This document shows positions 25,822 to 36,870 of a stretch of DNA of 64,000 nucleotides, one piece after another; positions within the stretch are counted from its first letter, which is position 1, and each line of letters begins with the position of its first letter. Source of the stretch: CAVYXK01 sp963708245 (lineage in GTDB: Bacteria > Pseudomonadota > Alphaproteobacteria > Acetobacterales > Acetobacteraceae). Under the pieces are notes generated by a model, which worked only from the letters and a program-made list of their open reading frames with translations, ran no database searches and had not been told where the DNA came from. The position numbers were made by a program, and so were the translations under genes. Where the stretch lies: NCBI GenBank assembly GCA_963708245.1, contig OY970201.1:1860001-1924000 (forward strand). The letters are read 5' to 3'.

Positions 25822-26631
25822 CTAAGGTCCCGTGCCTGCGTTTTCGATCCGCGACAGGGCCTGCTCGAACGGGGCCATCGAGACGCGGAAATCACCGCGA
25901 AACGGATTGCTGAGAGCAATGATCAGAATCACCACCAGGGCGCCGGATGAGGCCAGCACGGCCGACATGGCGAGCTGGATGCGCAGGCTTGGTGCGCCAA
26001 GGAACGAGCCGAAGGCGATCGTGAGCCCGCCGCCGACGAGCATCACGAACCAGACGATGCCGGGAATGGTCGTTTGTGCGGCGAGTAGTCTCTCCTGTCG
26101 CGCATCCCACAGCCGAGCCAGCAACTCCAGCAACAGCGTATGCAGATCGCCATCCGCCACGCTGGACGGATGAAAACCGATCGCCATCCTGTTCAGTCTG
26201 TCCAAGTAGATCGAGTTTGGATCGACTGCCCTTCCCGCGGCTTGGTCCGGCCACTCGACAGTCACCACATGTCGTGCGTAGCCTATGATCTGCTCTCGCA
26301 TCGATGACTGCCCCGGGTCCGCGAATCCGGCCGAGACGTTATACAGGTCACCAATCAGCGCGGCCTCTGCGTAGCTGGCCGCCTTCGCCCGGTTGAACCC
26401 TTCCCAGGCCAGCATGGCGACGAACGCCAGAAGCACCGCATAGGTCACGCCGATGATCGAGAGCAGCGCCGCCGCCACGTCGTTGTGTCGCCGTCGCAGC
26501 TCGATGGGCAGCAACCGGCGCGCGCAGAGTTCGAGCAGCACGGCGCCGACTACCGCCGCGCTCACCACCAGCAGCCCGACTGCCCAGATCGGGTAGTCGT
26601 AAACCATGTCGGGGTTCATGACGAAGCGCAT
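25822..26631 (-). CDS. DUF4239 family membrane protein
   Basis: The protein has about 269 residues. Starting at MRFVMNPDMVYDY (26631) it has two N-terminal membrane helices (WAVGLLVVSAAVVGAVLLE, LSIIGVTYAVLLAFVAMLAW), a soluble middle part, and two C-terminal helices (VWFVMLVGGGLTIAFGSFLG, AVLASSGALVVILIIALS). FNRAKAASYAEAALIGDLY and PFRGDFRVSMAPFEQAL are typical of DUF4239, a bestrophin-like domain of unknown function. A longer in-frame extension to 26796 is Arg-rich, overlaps lptM and is rejected. Confidence 0.8.
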   Translation of the reverse strand: MRFVMNPDMVYDYPIWAVGLLVVSAAVVGAVLLELCARRLLPIELRRRHNDVAAALLSIIGVTYAVLLAFVAMLAWEGFNRAKAASYAEAALIGDLYNVSAGFADPGQSSMREQIIGYARHVVTVEWPDQAAGRAVDPNSIYLDRLNRMAIGFHPSSVADGDLHTLLLELLARLWDARQERLLAAQTTIPGIVWFVMLVGGGLTIAFGSFLGAPSLRIQLAMSAVLASSGALVVILIIALSNPFRGDFRVSMAPFEQALSRIENAGTGP

Positions 26632-26683
26632 GGTGCAAACACGACCACAAAACGGGTCGAACCGAAATCCCCGAACCGCGGTG

Positions 26684-26815
26684 CTAAAACGTCGGATAGG
26701 TCCGTGGCCAAGTGACCTGGCTCGGCGGTCCCGGCGGCTCCGGCGGCCCTTTCTTGCCGCAGCCCGCCAATGCCAGCACGCCGAGCAACACAGCAAGCAC
26801 CAGCACTGCTCTCAC
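26684..26815 (-). CDS. lptM: Small lipoprotein LptM (LPS translocon maturation chaperone)
   Basis: This 43-residue frame is easily missed. It starts with GTG overlapping the argH stop (GTGA, 26812-26815). It has a signal with lipobox LALAGCGKKGP followed by a Pro-rich tail ending TWPRTYPTF. Lipobox plus GKKGPP after argH is the standard LptM (YifL) arrangement in proteobacteria; the protein assists disulfide formation in LptD at the outer membrane. In many genomes lysA follows; here the DUF4239 gene does. Confidence 0.85.
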   Translation of the reverse strand: MRAVLVLAVLLGVLALAGCGKKGPPEPPGPPSQVTWPRTYPTF

Positions 26816-28221
26816 GCCAGCGCTGCCAGCCAGCGCGCTGCCTCGCGCGCCACATTTGCCGGGGCGGTGCCGCCGAAGCTGGTACGAGACGCGACCGATG
26901 CCTCGGCGCTCAGTACGCCGAACACGTCGGCCGTGATGCCGGGCTCGACGCTTTGCATCTCCGCCAGCGACAGTCCGGCGAGGTCCACGCCCTTCCCCTC
27001 CGCCATCGCCACCAGTCGGCCGGTCGCATGATGCGCCGCGCGGAACGGCAGCTTCAGCACGCGCACCAGCCAGTCGGCGAGGTCCGTCGCCGTAGCGAAG
27101 CCGGCCGCCGCGAAGTCCCGCATGCGCGTCGTGTCCGGCTGCATGTCGCGCACCATCCCCGCCATCGCCGCGAGCGACAGCGCCCAGGCCTCGGCGGCCT
27201 CGAACACCGGCTCTTTGTCCTCCTGCATGTCCTTCGCATAAGCGAGCGGCAGGCCCTTCATCACCGTCAGTAACGACACCAGGGCGCCGGTCACCCGCCC
27301 GGTCTTTGCCCGCACCAGCTCGGCCGCGTCGGGATTGCGTTTCTGCGGCATGATCGAACTGCCGGTGGTGAAGGCGTCTGACAGCCTGATGAAGCGGAAC
27401 GGGGCGCTACACCAGATGACGATCTCTTCGGCCAGGCGCGACAGATGCACCGCCGAGATCGCGGCGGCAGCCAGGAACTCCAGCGCGAAGTCCCGATCCG
27501 ACACGGCATCGAGCGAATTGGCCGACGGCCGGTCGAACCCCAGCGCCGCCGCCGTTGCCTTCCGATCGATCGGGAACGAGGTGCCGGCCAGCGCTGCCGC
27601 CCCCAGCGGGCACTCGTTCAGCCGCCGCCGACAGTCCGCCAGCCGCCCCCGGTCGCGGTCCAGCATCTCCACATACGCCAACAAATGGTGGCCGAAGGTC
27701 ACCGGCTGCGCGGTCTGCAGATGGGTGAAGCCGGGCATCGGGTCCGCCGCGTGCTCTGCCGCGCGTCCGGCGAGCGCGCGCATCACGTCGGTGAGCTGGG
27801 CGGTTAGGCGGTCGATCGCCTCGCGCACCCAGAGCCGGAAATCGGTCGCCACCTGGTCGTTGCGGCTGCGCGCGGTGTGCAGGCGCTGGCCAGCCTCGCC
27901 GATGCGCTCGATAAGCTTTGCTTCGATGTTCATGTGGATGTCTTCGAGCGCCTGGGAGAACGGGAACCGGCCGCTCTCGATCTCTTGCGCGATCGCCGCC
28001 AGGCCTTCGCGTATCGCAGCTTCGTCTTTGCCGGAGATCACCCCCACCTTCGCCAGCATGGAGGCATGCGCCAACGAGCCCTGGATGTCCTGCCGCCAGA
28101 GCTTGCGGTCGAAGCCGATCGAGGCGTTGATCTGCTCCATGATGACCGAGGGACCCGCGGCGAACCGTCCGCCCCATTGCGCATTGGCCGGCGTGTTTCT
28201 CCGGTCCGCCGAGTCGCTCAC
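26812..28221 (-). CDS. argH: Argininosuccinate lyase
   Basis: This 469-residue enzyme catalyses the last step of arginine synthesis, cleaving argininosuccinate to arginine and fumarate in the cytosol. WGGRFAAGPSVIMEQINASI is the usual start. HTARSRNDQVATDFRLWVRE and the fumarase-superfamily signature GSSIMPQKRNPDAAELVRAK are intact, including the flexible-loop catalytic Ser. Start codon GTG at 28221. The lptM gene is translationally coupled downstream. The divergent tlpA-like gene begins only 15 bp from its start. Confidence 0.95.
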   Translation of the reverse strand: MSDSADRRNTPANAQWGGRFAAGPSVIMEQINASIGFDRKLWRQDIQGSLAHASMLAKVGVISGKDEAAIREGLAAIAQEIESGRFPFSQALEDIHMNIEAKLIERIGEAGQRLHTARSRNDQVATDFRLWVREAIDRLTAQLTDVMRALAGRAAEHAADPMPGFTHLQTAQPVTFGHHLLAYVEMLDRDRGRLADCRRRLNECPLGAAALAGTSFPIDRKATAAALGFDRPSANSLDAVSDRDFALEFLAAAAISAVHLSRLAEEIVIWCSAPFRFIRLSDAFTTGSSIMPQKRNPDAAELVRAKTGRVTGALVSLLTVMKGLPLAYAKDMQEDKEPVFEAAEAWALSLAAMAGMVRDMQPDTTRMRDFAAAGFATATDLADWLVRVLKLPFRAAHHATGRLVAMAEGKGVDLAGLSLAEMQSVEPGITADVFGVLSAEASVASRTSFGGTAPANVAREAARWLAALA

Positions 28222-28236
28222 GAAAAGAGGTCCGTC

Positions 28237-28782
28237 ATGCTGGTGGTGACGCGCCGGGCGGCGCTGAGGGTCGGGACCCTAACGGCGGCGCTGATGCCGC
28301 GCAAACCGCGCGCGAACGCCGCGGGGGCACTGCCCAATCTCAAGCTGATTGATCCGCCGGTAGCGCCGCCCCCGATCAGCTTCGTCGATGCCGAGGGGGA
28401 TTCGCACACACTGAAGGAGTATCTCGGTTCTGGCGTGGTGCTGAACCTCTGGGCCACCTGGTGCCCGCCGTGCGTGGCCGAGCTGCCGTCGCTTGGCGTG
28501 CTGGCGGGCAAGCTGGCGGCCCAGCGTATCGTCGTCCTGCCGCTGTCGTCGGACCATGGCGGCGCGACGTCGGTGCGGCAATTCTATCAGACGCACAACA
28601 TCAAGGACCTGCCGATCCTGCTGGACCCGCAGGGGAACGCGATGCGCGCATTGGGTGTCAGCGGCATCCCGATGACGTTCATCATCGACCGCAAGGGCCT
28701 GCAACGCGCATCGATTGCTGGCGGCGAGGATTGGGGCACCGACGGTGCCATTGCTCGCGTCCGGGCGTTGGTCGGGACCTGA
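28237..28782 (+). CDS. TlpA-family thiol:disulfide oxidoreductase
   Basis: The 181-residue protein has an N-terminal export signal with Arg pair (TRRAALRVGTLTAAL), then a thioredoxin fold with active site ATWCPPCVAELPSL and the cis-Pro segment VSGIPMTFIIDRKG. It probably reduces periplasmic disulfides, for example in cytochrome c or oxidase assembly. AAGAGG lies seven bases before the ATG. It is divergent from argH with a 15-bp gap, so the promoters must lie within the opposite coding sequences or the argH start is further in. Confidence 0.88.
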   Translation: MLVVTRRAALRVGTLTAALMPRKPRANAAGALPNLKLIDPPVAPPPISFVDAEGDSHTLKEYLGSGVVLNLWATWCPPCVAELPSLGVLAGKLAAQRIVVLPLSSDHGGATSVRQFYQTHNIKDLPILLDPQGNAMRALGVSGIPMTFIIDRKGLQRASIAGGEDWGTDGAIARVRALVGT

Positions 28783-28863
28783 CGAGCCAAGCGTGGCCGC
28801 AGGCCGCGCGACGCTCGCTTGATGGCAGCGAGCACGGCGAGGCGGCTTCAACAGCGGTTGGCT

Positions 28864-29615
28864 TTACAGGTGGCGCCCGCCATCCACCTGGATCACCGAG
28901 CCTGTCGAGAAGCGTAACGTGGTGGCGCAGGCAAGCACCGCCTCGGCGCAGTCCTGTGGCGTGGCGGCGCGCTTGAGCGGGCTGGTCGCGCCCTGTTTCT
29001 CCCGCATCGCCTTGTCCCGGCCGGGGACGAAGTCGGTATCGACTATGCCGGGCGAGATCGTCAGCACGCGAATTGCCGGAGCGAGGGCGCGAGCGACATG
29101 CCCATCACGTCGAGCGCAGCCTTGGATGCACAATAGGCAACGCAAGACCCCACGCCTGTGCTTCCCGACAGTGACGAGATATTCACCAACAATCCGTCGC
29201 CATGCGCGCGCAACAAAGGAGCGAAGGCCCGCACCGCTGCGAACGCGCCGCGCGTGTTGACGCGCAGGATGCGGTCGAAGCTGTCGTCGTCCATCGCATC
29301 CAGGTCGGCATGTAGCACCGCTATCGTCACCGCGGCCGAGTTCACCAGAATGTCGGCCCGGTCGAGGTCTGCGGAAACCGCCCCGGCAAGCGCGTTCAGC
29401 TCCTCCGAGCGATCGATCGCCGCGGCATAGCCGCGATGGCCGGTGCCCGGCAGGCCGGCGGCTGTCGTTTCAGCACGCCGGCGATCGCGGCTGGCGACGA
29501 CGGCGACGCGCGCTCCTGCCTCAGCGAGCAGAAGCGCCGTGGCCGAGCCGATGCCGCCGGTGCCGCCCAGAATGACGGCGACCTTGCCGGCAAGGGGTGT
29601 GGAGGCGAGCGGCAT
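28864..29615 (-). pseudogene. Short-chain dehydrogenase/reductase, frameshifted
   Basis: Two overlapping minus-strand frames make one SDR. The 5' part holds the NAD-binding GGTGGIGSATALLLAEAG, the NSAA motif (VNSAAVTIAV) and the catalytic SSLSG and YCASKAALD (Ser, Tyr and Lys all intact). After GMSLA the frame is lost near 29086-29092; the continuation ALAPAIRVLTISPGIVDTDF and GSVIQVDGGRHL is in another frame. One small indel restores about 250 residues. It overlaps the dioxygenase stop codon by one base (TGATG), so it was the last gene of that operon. Confidence 0.85.
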
Positions 29616-30502
29616 CAGGGAATCGGCGGCACGGGGATGCGCATCTCTCCGGGCTCCAGGTAGAGGTCGTATTCAAGCGTGTACCAGGGCCCGGTCACGT
29701 CGTCGGCTGGTGGCTCGCCGTCGTGCTTGCGGAACTTCCCGACCAGCGAACGCACGACGCTGAAGGTAACGTCGCTGTCCAGATGTTCGTCGTCATCGGC
29801 GAAGACCTGGGTGATCAGCGTCTTGTAACCGGGATGCGTGACCATGTAGTGGAAATGGGCTGGACGATACGGATGGCGCGCTGTTGCTTTCAGCATCTCG
29901 CCGACCGGGCCATCGACTGGCACCGGATAGCCGGCGGGCTTGACCGTGCGGAACCAGTAGCGACCTTCAACGTCGGCGGTGAACACGCCGCGCAGATTGT
30001 AATCAGCCTGCTCCGGATCCTGGTTCTCGTAGAAACCGACCGGCGAGGCGTGCCACACATCGACCGTCGCACCCGAGATCGGCGCACCGTCGGTATCCAT
30101 CACCCGGCCGGAGACGAACACCGCCGGCCCCGGAGTTGGGGAATAAGCGATCGCATCTCCGTTCTGCCGGCGAGGCGCGTTCTTGCGCCAGAACGGGCCG
30201 AGCAGTGCCGGATCGGTGCGGTGCGCCCCGATCGTGTTGTTCAGCAGGCAGGCTAGCGTCGACAGGCCGAGCGTGTCGGCGGCGATGATAGTTTCGTTCC
30301 GGTCGGCGCCAGTATGCTTGCCGAGCTCGGCGATGAAGCGTAGCCCGGCATAGTACTCTTCCTCGCTCGGGCGTGCCTCGCGCAGGAAGGCATGCAGATG
30401 GCGGATCAGGCTGCTGAGGATTTCGCGCAGTCGGCGGTCGGGCGTGGCGGCGAGATCCGCCAGCACCGCCTCGGTGACCTGGGTTTCATTGTCGAGGATC
30501 AC
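29615..30502 (-). CDS. Intradiol ring-cleavage dioxygenase (hydroxyquinol/catechol 1,2-dioxygenase family)
   Basis: This 295-residue non-haem Fe(III) enzyme opens catechol-type rings between the hydroxyls. The N-terminal helical dimerisation domain (1-100) is of catechol-dioxygenase type. Iron ligands are visible: Tyr158 in SPVGFYENQD, Tyr192 in KPAGYPVP, and His216 and His218 in RPAHFHYMV. The length and linker TIGAHRTDPALLGPFWR resemble hydroxyquinol or chlorocatechol dioxygenases. It is coupled to the aminotransferase upstream (ATGA) and to the broken SDR downstream. The usual partners, maleylacetate reductase or muconate cycloisomerase, are not in the window. Confidence 0.9.
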   Translation of the reverse strand: MILDNETQVTEAVLADLAATPDRRLREILSSLIRHLHAFLREARPSEEEYYAGLRFIAELGKHTGADRNETIIAADTLGLSTLACLLNNTIGAHRTDPALLGPFWRKNAPRRQNGDAIAYSPTPGPAVFVSGRVMDTDGAPISGATVDVWHASPVGFYENQDPEQADYNLRGVFTADVEGRYWFRTVKPAGYPVPVDGPVGEMLKATARHPYRPAHFHYMVTHPGYKTLITQVFADDDEHLDSDVTFSVVRSLVGKFRKHDGEPPADDVTGPWYTLEYDLYLEPGEMRIPVPPIP

Positions 30503-31734
30503 GGGTGTCCTCCGTGCCGGATATTGGCGCTCTGCTGCGGCACGCCGGTCTGTTCATAGCAGACTCGCGCGAACGCGGCCACGCCTGCGCGGATGGTTTC
30601 GATCGACGGCAGGGCGAAACAGAGGCGGAGATGCGACTTCGATGCATCGGGATCGACCGCCCATTCGGGACCAGGGTTGAACGCAATCCCCCGCTCGGCG
30701 GCTGGCTTTACCAGCGTACGCACATCAACAGAGTCCGGCAGCTTCATCCAAAGGAAGATTCCACCACGCGGCCGCCAGGTCTCCATCGAAGTGCCGAACT
30801 CGCGCTCGATCGCATCCTGCATGGCGTCCAGCTTACCGCGCAACCCGGTGGACAGTTCATCGACGTGCTCACCGAAGTGTTTGGAGAAATATTCGGCAAC
30901 GATCATCTGATCGAGGGCACCGGTCCCGCTGTCGCCCTTGTTGGCAATCATGTGGCGCAGCACCGGCCACTGCGCGATGGCGTAGCCGACGCGAAGTGCC
31001 GGAGCGAGTGATTTGGAGAACGAGCCGATATGCATCACTTGATCCGGCGCCAGCGCGTAGAGCGCCGGCGGCGCATCGACGCCATGCCACAACAGGTCGG
31101 CGTAGCACTCGTCTTCGAACACCGGCACGCCATACTGCTTGGCCAATCGCAGCAGTTCCTGCCGGCGATCGAGCGGCAGGATCGAACCGGTCGGGTTCTG
31201 GATGGTTGGGATGGTGTAGATGAACTTCGGCGTCGTCCCCTCGCGTTTCAGCTCTTCGAGAATCCCCGCCAGCGCATCCATGCGGATGCTGTCCTCGTCG
31301 AGTGGCATGCCAACAAGCTTGGCGCCGAGCTTCTTGAACCGGTTGATGGCGCCGGCATAGCAGAACTCCTCCAGCAGCACGGTGTCGCCGGGCTCGAGCA
31401 TCAGCTTGCTGATGATGTCGATGCCCTGGCCAGAGCCGGTGGTGATCAGCACATCATCGGGTGAGGCGTCGATACCCCGCCGTTCCTTCGCTTTATTGGC
31501 GACAAACTCGCGAAGGCCGATGAACCCCTGAGGCCCCTGCGAGAGGTTGTACATCGCCAGCTTCTGGCCCTCGCGGCGCAGCACCGACGCGGTGGCCGCG
31601 ATCAGCCCCTCGATCGGGATGAGGGTCGGGTCGTTGTGGCCGCCGACGAAGTTGAACTGTGGGAAGCCGGTGAATTTGACAGCCGGTTCGGCAAGCCCCT
31701 TGGTCAATCGGCTGGTAATGTCGAAACCGTCCAT
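30499..31734 (-). CDS. PLP-dependent aminotransferase, class I/II (2-aminoadipate/MocR-type core)
   Basis: The protein has about 411 residues of fold-type I. The PLP Lys is in HIGSFSKSLAPALRVGY, the Asn/Tyr cofactor region is TIPTIQNPTGSILPLDRR, and ITTGSGQGIDIISKLM opens the cofactor pocket. It resembles the aminotransferase domain of MocR-type proteins (LysN/ARO8 group) without the DNA-binding part. The start at 31734 has a perfect GGAGGAAG eight bases upstream. It heads the operon with the dioxygenase and SDR, so it may act on an aromatic amino acid feeding ring cleavage. Confidence 0.88.
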   Translation of the reverse strand: MDGFDITSRLTKGLAEPAVKFTGFPQFNFVGGHNDPTLIPIEGLIAATASVLRREGQKLAMYNLSQGPQGFIGLREFVANKAKERRGIDASPDDVLITTGSGQGIDIISKLMLEPGDTVLLEEFCYAGAINRFKKLGAKLVGMPLDEDSIRMDALAGILEELKREGTTPKFIYTIPTIQNPTGSILPLDRRQELLRLAKQYGVPVFEDECYADLLWHGVDAPPALYALAPDQVMHIGSFSKSLAPALRVGYAIAQWPVLRHMIANKGDSGTGALDQMIVAEYFSKHFGEHVDELSTGLRGKLDAMQDAIEREFGTSMETWRPRGGIFLWMKLPDSVDVRTLVKPAAERGIAFNPGPEWAVDPDASKSHLRLCFALPSIETIRAGVAAFARVCYEQTGVPQQSANIRHGGHP

Positions 31735-31896
31735 CGCTGCTTCCTCCCGCGGTCCTCCGCCGGCGCATGCTGCGCAAACGCGTCCGGAAGCGCAAGGCAC
31801 GGCTCATCGTCATGGCTGCCGACCTGGATGTGGCGGTCCATCCGACTTCGTGGCAAGCTTCCCCACCAGCACATAGATCAGCGGGGGGAAATGACG

Positions 31897-32853
31897 ATGG
31901 CGACAGTTGGCAGCGGCGAATACGTCTACGAACCGGTCGAGAATTGGGCGAAGCTGCCCGATGGTTGCTCGTTCAAGGAGATCGGCTCGGTCGGAGTCGA
32001 TCGCAATGACAATGTCTATGTGTTCAACCGGGGCGAGCACCCGATGATGGTGTTCGACCGCAACGGTAATTTCCTCCGCTCGTGGGGCGAGGGTCTGTTC
32101 CCGCGCGCACACGGACTGCACATGGGACCGGATGATACCATCTGGCTGACCGACGACGGCGACCACACTGTCCGGCAATGCACGCTGGACGGCAAGGTGC
32201 TGATGACGCTCGGCATCCCCGGCAAGCCGGCACCCTATATGAGCGGCGAGCCGTTCCATCGCTGCACCCACACCGCGCTGTCGCCGAAGGGTGAGATCTA
32301 CGTCTCCGACGGGTACGGCAACGCGCGGGTGCACAAATATAGCCCCGACGGCAGATGGCAGCTCGCCTGGGGCCAGTCCGGCACCGACCCCGGCGAGTTC
32401 AACATCGTGCACAACATCACCTGCGACGCCGACGGTTGGGTATACGTGGCCGATCGCGAGAATCACCGCGTGCAGGTGTTCGACGGTAACGGCCAGTATG
32501 AGACGCAATGGAACAACCTGCACCGGCCGTGCGGGCTCTTCATGCCGCCCGGCAAATGCCCGATCTGCTATATCGGCGAGCTTGGCCCCACCATGTCGGT
32601 GAACCGCGCTGCGCCCAATCTCGGGCCGAGGGTGACGATCGTCGACCATACCGGCAAGCGGATCGCGCGCCTCGGCGGGATGCATGCCGGCCTGGGTCCG
32701 ACCGAGTTCATGGCGCCGCATGGCCTGGCGGTCGACTCGCACGGCGATCTGTACGTGGGCGAGGTGTCGTGGACCAACTGGCCGCAGACCTATCCCGAAC
32801 AGCCGCGGCCGGCGAACCTGCGTTCGCTTCACAAGTTCCGTCGCCTGCGCTGA
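31897..32853 (+). CDS. NHL-repeat/6-bladed beta-propeller protein (peptidylglycine amidating lyase-like)
   Basis: The protein has about 318 residues with six NHL/SMP-30-like blades (VGVDRNDNVYVFNRGEHP, HGLHMGPDDTIWLTDDGDH, GEIYVSDGYGNARVHKYSPDG, GWVYVADRENHRVQVFDGNG). This arrangement resembles the lyase domain of peptidyl-alpha-hydroxyglycine alpha-amidating lyase and related hydrolases that bind Ca or Zn. No signal peptide is evident. The second ATG (31897) is chosen because GGGGGGAA sits six bases upstream; the first ATG at 31891 abuts it. It diverges from the aminotransferase operon and may serve the same pathway. Confidence 0.82.
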   Translation: MATVGSGEYVYEPVENWAKLPDGCSFKEIGSVGVDRNDNVYVFNRGEHPMMVFDRNGNFLRSWGEGLFPRAHGLHMGPDDTIWLTDDGDHTVRQCTLDGKVLMTLGIPGKPAPYMSGEPFHRCTHTALSPKGEIYVSDGYGNARVHKYSPDGRWQLAWGQSGTDPGEFNIVHNITCDADGWVYVADRENHRVQVFDGNGQYETQWNNLHRPCGLFMPPGKCPICYIGELGPTMSVNRAAPNLGPRVTIVDHTGKRIARLGGMHAGLGPTEFMAPHGLAVDSHGDLYVGEVSWTNWPQTYPEQPRPANLRSLHKFRRLR

Positions 32854-32972
32854 TCCGCAAGCAGACACCCAAAGACGCCTCGGCATCTCGTGCCGTGGCA
32901 TGGGTTGCGCAGGACAGGCAGGTGCGGCGTTAGCTCGCACAACGACGCCCCTCGCCGTCCGGAGACAACGCA

Positions 32973-33899
32973 ATGCCTCGCCGCACGCCCCGTGGTCGGC
33001 CGCTCGACGGCTGGCTGGTCATCGACAAGCCGCCGGGGCTGACTAGCACCGACGTGGTCAACCGCGTTCGGCGGGCGTTCGATGCTCGCAAAGCCGGGCA
33101 TGGAGGCACGCTGGACCCACTGGCCACCGGCGTACTGCCGGTGGCTTTCGGTGCCGCGACCAAGACCGTCCCTTATGTGATGGACGGCACCAAGCTCTAT
33201 CGCTTTACCCTCCGCTTCGGGGAGGCACGCGACACTGATGACGCGGACGGGCAGGTGACGGCCACGTCCCCCGTGCGGCCCTCCGATGCCTGCATCGAAG
33301 CGGCGCTGGCCGGGTTTCGCGGCGACATCATGCAGGTGCCGCCCGCCTTCTCGGCAGTGAAGGTCGCCGGGGAACGAGCCTATGACATGGCGCGCGAAGG
33401 CCGCGCCGCCGTGCTGGAGCCGCGACCGGCGCAGGTGTTTCGGTTCGATCTGGTCGCTCGTCCGGACGCCGACACGGCGGAGTTCGAGGTGGAGTCCGGA
33501 CGGGGCGTCTATATGCGGAGCCTGGCGCGGGACCTCGCGGTGGCCTGCGGCACGTTCGGCCACGTCGCCGGGCTGCGCCGGTTGCGGGTCGGACCGTTCA
33601 CTGAACGGCAGGCGATCCCACTGGACAAAATCGCCGGGCCGGACCATATCGCGCCCGCTTCCCCGGACCTTTTGCTTCCCGTTGCGACCGCGCTGGCCGA
33701 CATCCCGGCGCTGGCCCTGACGGAAGCGGAGGCCAGTGCCCTGCGGCAAGGCCAGGCGATCAGCTTGGTGGCGCTGATGGGGCGCATTCCGGCGGCGGCC
33801 AATCCCGGTGGTGGGTTGGCGCGCGCCATGGCGGGGGGCCGCGTGATCGGGCTGTGTCGGCTGGCCGACGGCTGGCTGAAGCCTGAGCGGATCCTGTGA
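32973..33899 (+). CDS. truB: tRNA pseudouridine(55) synthase
   Basis: The 308-residue enzyme converts U55 of tRNAs to pseudouridine. The catalytic Asp48 is in GHGGTLDPLATGVLP. GWLVIDKPPGLTSTDVVNRV is the canonical start, and VESGRGVYMRSLARDLA is motif III. The C-terminal extension is PUA-like. It begins the truB-rpsO-pnp block that is conserved in most bacteria. rpsO follows after 41 bp. Confidence 0.96.
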   Translation: MPRRTPRGRPLDGWLVIDKPPGLTSTDVVNRVRRAFDARKAGHGGTLDPLATGVLPVAFGAATKTVPYVMDGTKLYRFTLRFGEARDTDDADGQVTATSPVRPSDACIEAALAGFRGDIMQVPPAFSAVKVAGERAYDMAREGRAAVLEPRPAQVFRFDLVARPDADTAEFEVESGRGVYMRSLARDLAVACGTFGHVAGLRRLRVGPFTERQAIPLDKIAGPDHIAPASPDLLLPVATALADIPALALTEAEASALRQGQAISLVALMGRIPAAANPGGGLARAMAGGRVIGLCRLADGWLKPERIL

Positions 33900-33940
33900 C
33901 AGGGCCGGGCGCGCCGGATCAACAAAAAGGAGAAAATCCG

Positions 33941-34210
33941 ATGTCGATCACTGCGGAGCGCCGCACGGCGCTGATTTCGGAGTACGCCACCGGTACCGGC
34001 GATACCGGCAGCCCGGAGGTGCAGGTTGCCCTGCTCTCGGAGCGGATTTCCAACCTGACCGAGCATCTGAAGACCCACGCCAAGGATTTCCATAGCCGGC
34101 GTGGGCTGCTGATGCTGGTCGGCCGTCGTCGCCGGCTCTTGGACTACCTGAAGGCAAAGAGCAGCGGCCGTTACGAAACACTGATCGGGCGCCTGAATTT
34201 GCGCCGCTAG
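33941..34210 (+). CDS. rpsO: 30S ribosomal protein S15
   Basis: The 89-residue protein binds 16S rRNA helices 20-22 and organises the platform. The family signature runs from TGSPEVQVALLSERI to FHSRRGLLMLVGRRRRLLDYL. The ATG at 33941 has AAAAGGAG in front. Standard neighbour of truB and pnp. Confidence 0.97.
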   Translation: MSITAERRTALISEYATGTGDTGSPEVQVALLSERISNLTEHLKTHAKDFHSRRGLLMLVGRRRRLLDYLKAKSSGRYETLIGRLNLRR

Positions 34211-34217
34211 GGCGAAT

Positions 34218-34315
34218 GGGGCCCCGCCCCAACCTTCGCCGCCGCTGAATCCACCGATGGTGCCCCTATATGAGGCTCGTCGGTGACGACCCCCGCGCCA
34301 ATGGTGGGGCGGGGC
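34218..34315 (+). promoter_or_regulatory. Inverted repeat in the rpsO-pnp spacer, candidate pnp leader processing hairpin
   Basis: The 334-bp spacer has a GC-rich inverted repeat: GCCCCGCCCCAACC at 34221-34234 and GGTGGGGCGGGGC at 34303-34315, with one mismatch or bulge. In enterobacteria a long stem in this position is cut by RNase III and lets PNPase control its own mRNA; a similar role here is an inference. Confidence 0.45.
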
Positions 34316-34544
34316 AACTCCCGGGGGCCGCACGCCCCCACCCGTCGCGACACGCGGCGGACCACAGACCGCCGATCCCGCCATCCCGGCGATGGGAACC
34401 GTGACGGCGTTTCCGGCCACATGGCCCGCGGCCCGGCTTCGGCCGAGACCGCGCCTCATGCGACCCGAGACGCCGTTTCCCAGGCTGGGGAATGGATCGT
34501 TCGGGATGCCGTCCGCCGATGCCGCGCGCATCGAAGGACAACGC

Positions 34545-36749
<2,205 letters not shown>

Positions 36750-36777
36750 GACTTTAGGGCGAAATTGCTCGCACTTC

Positions 36778-36870
36778 CCCGTCATTCCTCGGCAAGCAGG
36801 AATCCATGCCAAGGCACGAATATTCGGAGCGGCCCATGGATGCCAGCTCTCGCTTGCATGACGGGGAGAG
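36778..36870. repeat. Imperfect dyad in the pnp downstream spacer
   Basis: Two long arms (beginning CCCGTCATTCC and ending GCATGACGGGG, with internal AATCCATG and CATGGATG) are roughly complementary. The pattern resembles dispersed 'GTCATxCC...GGATGAC' palindromic repeats common in alphaproteobacteria. It may also act as a transcription stop after pnp. Confidence 0.5.

Noticed and set aside
25822..26796. Long DUF4239 start at 26796
   Set aside because: The extension is Arg-rich, lacks membrane character and covers the lptM gene on the same strand; the Met before MNPDMVYDY is better.
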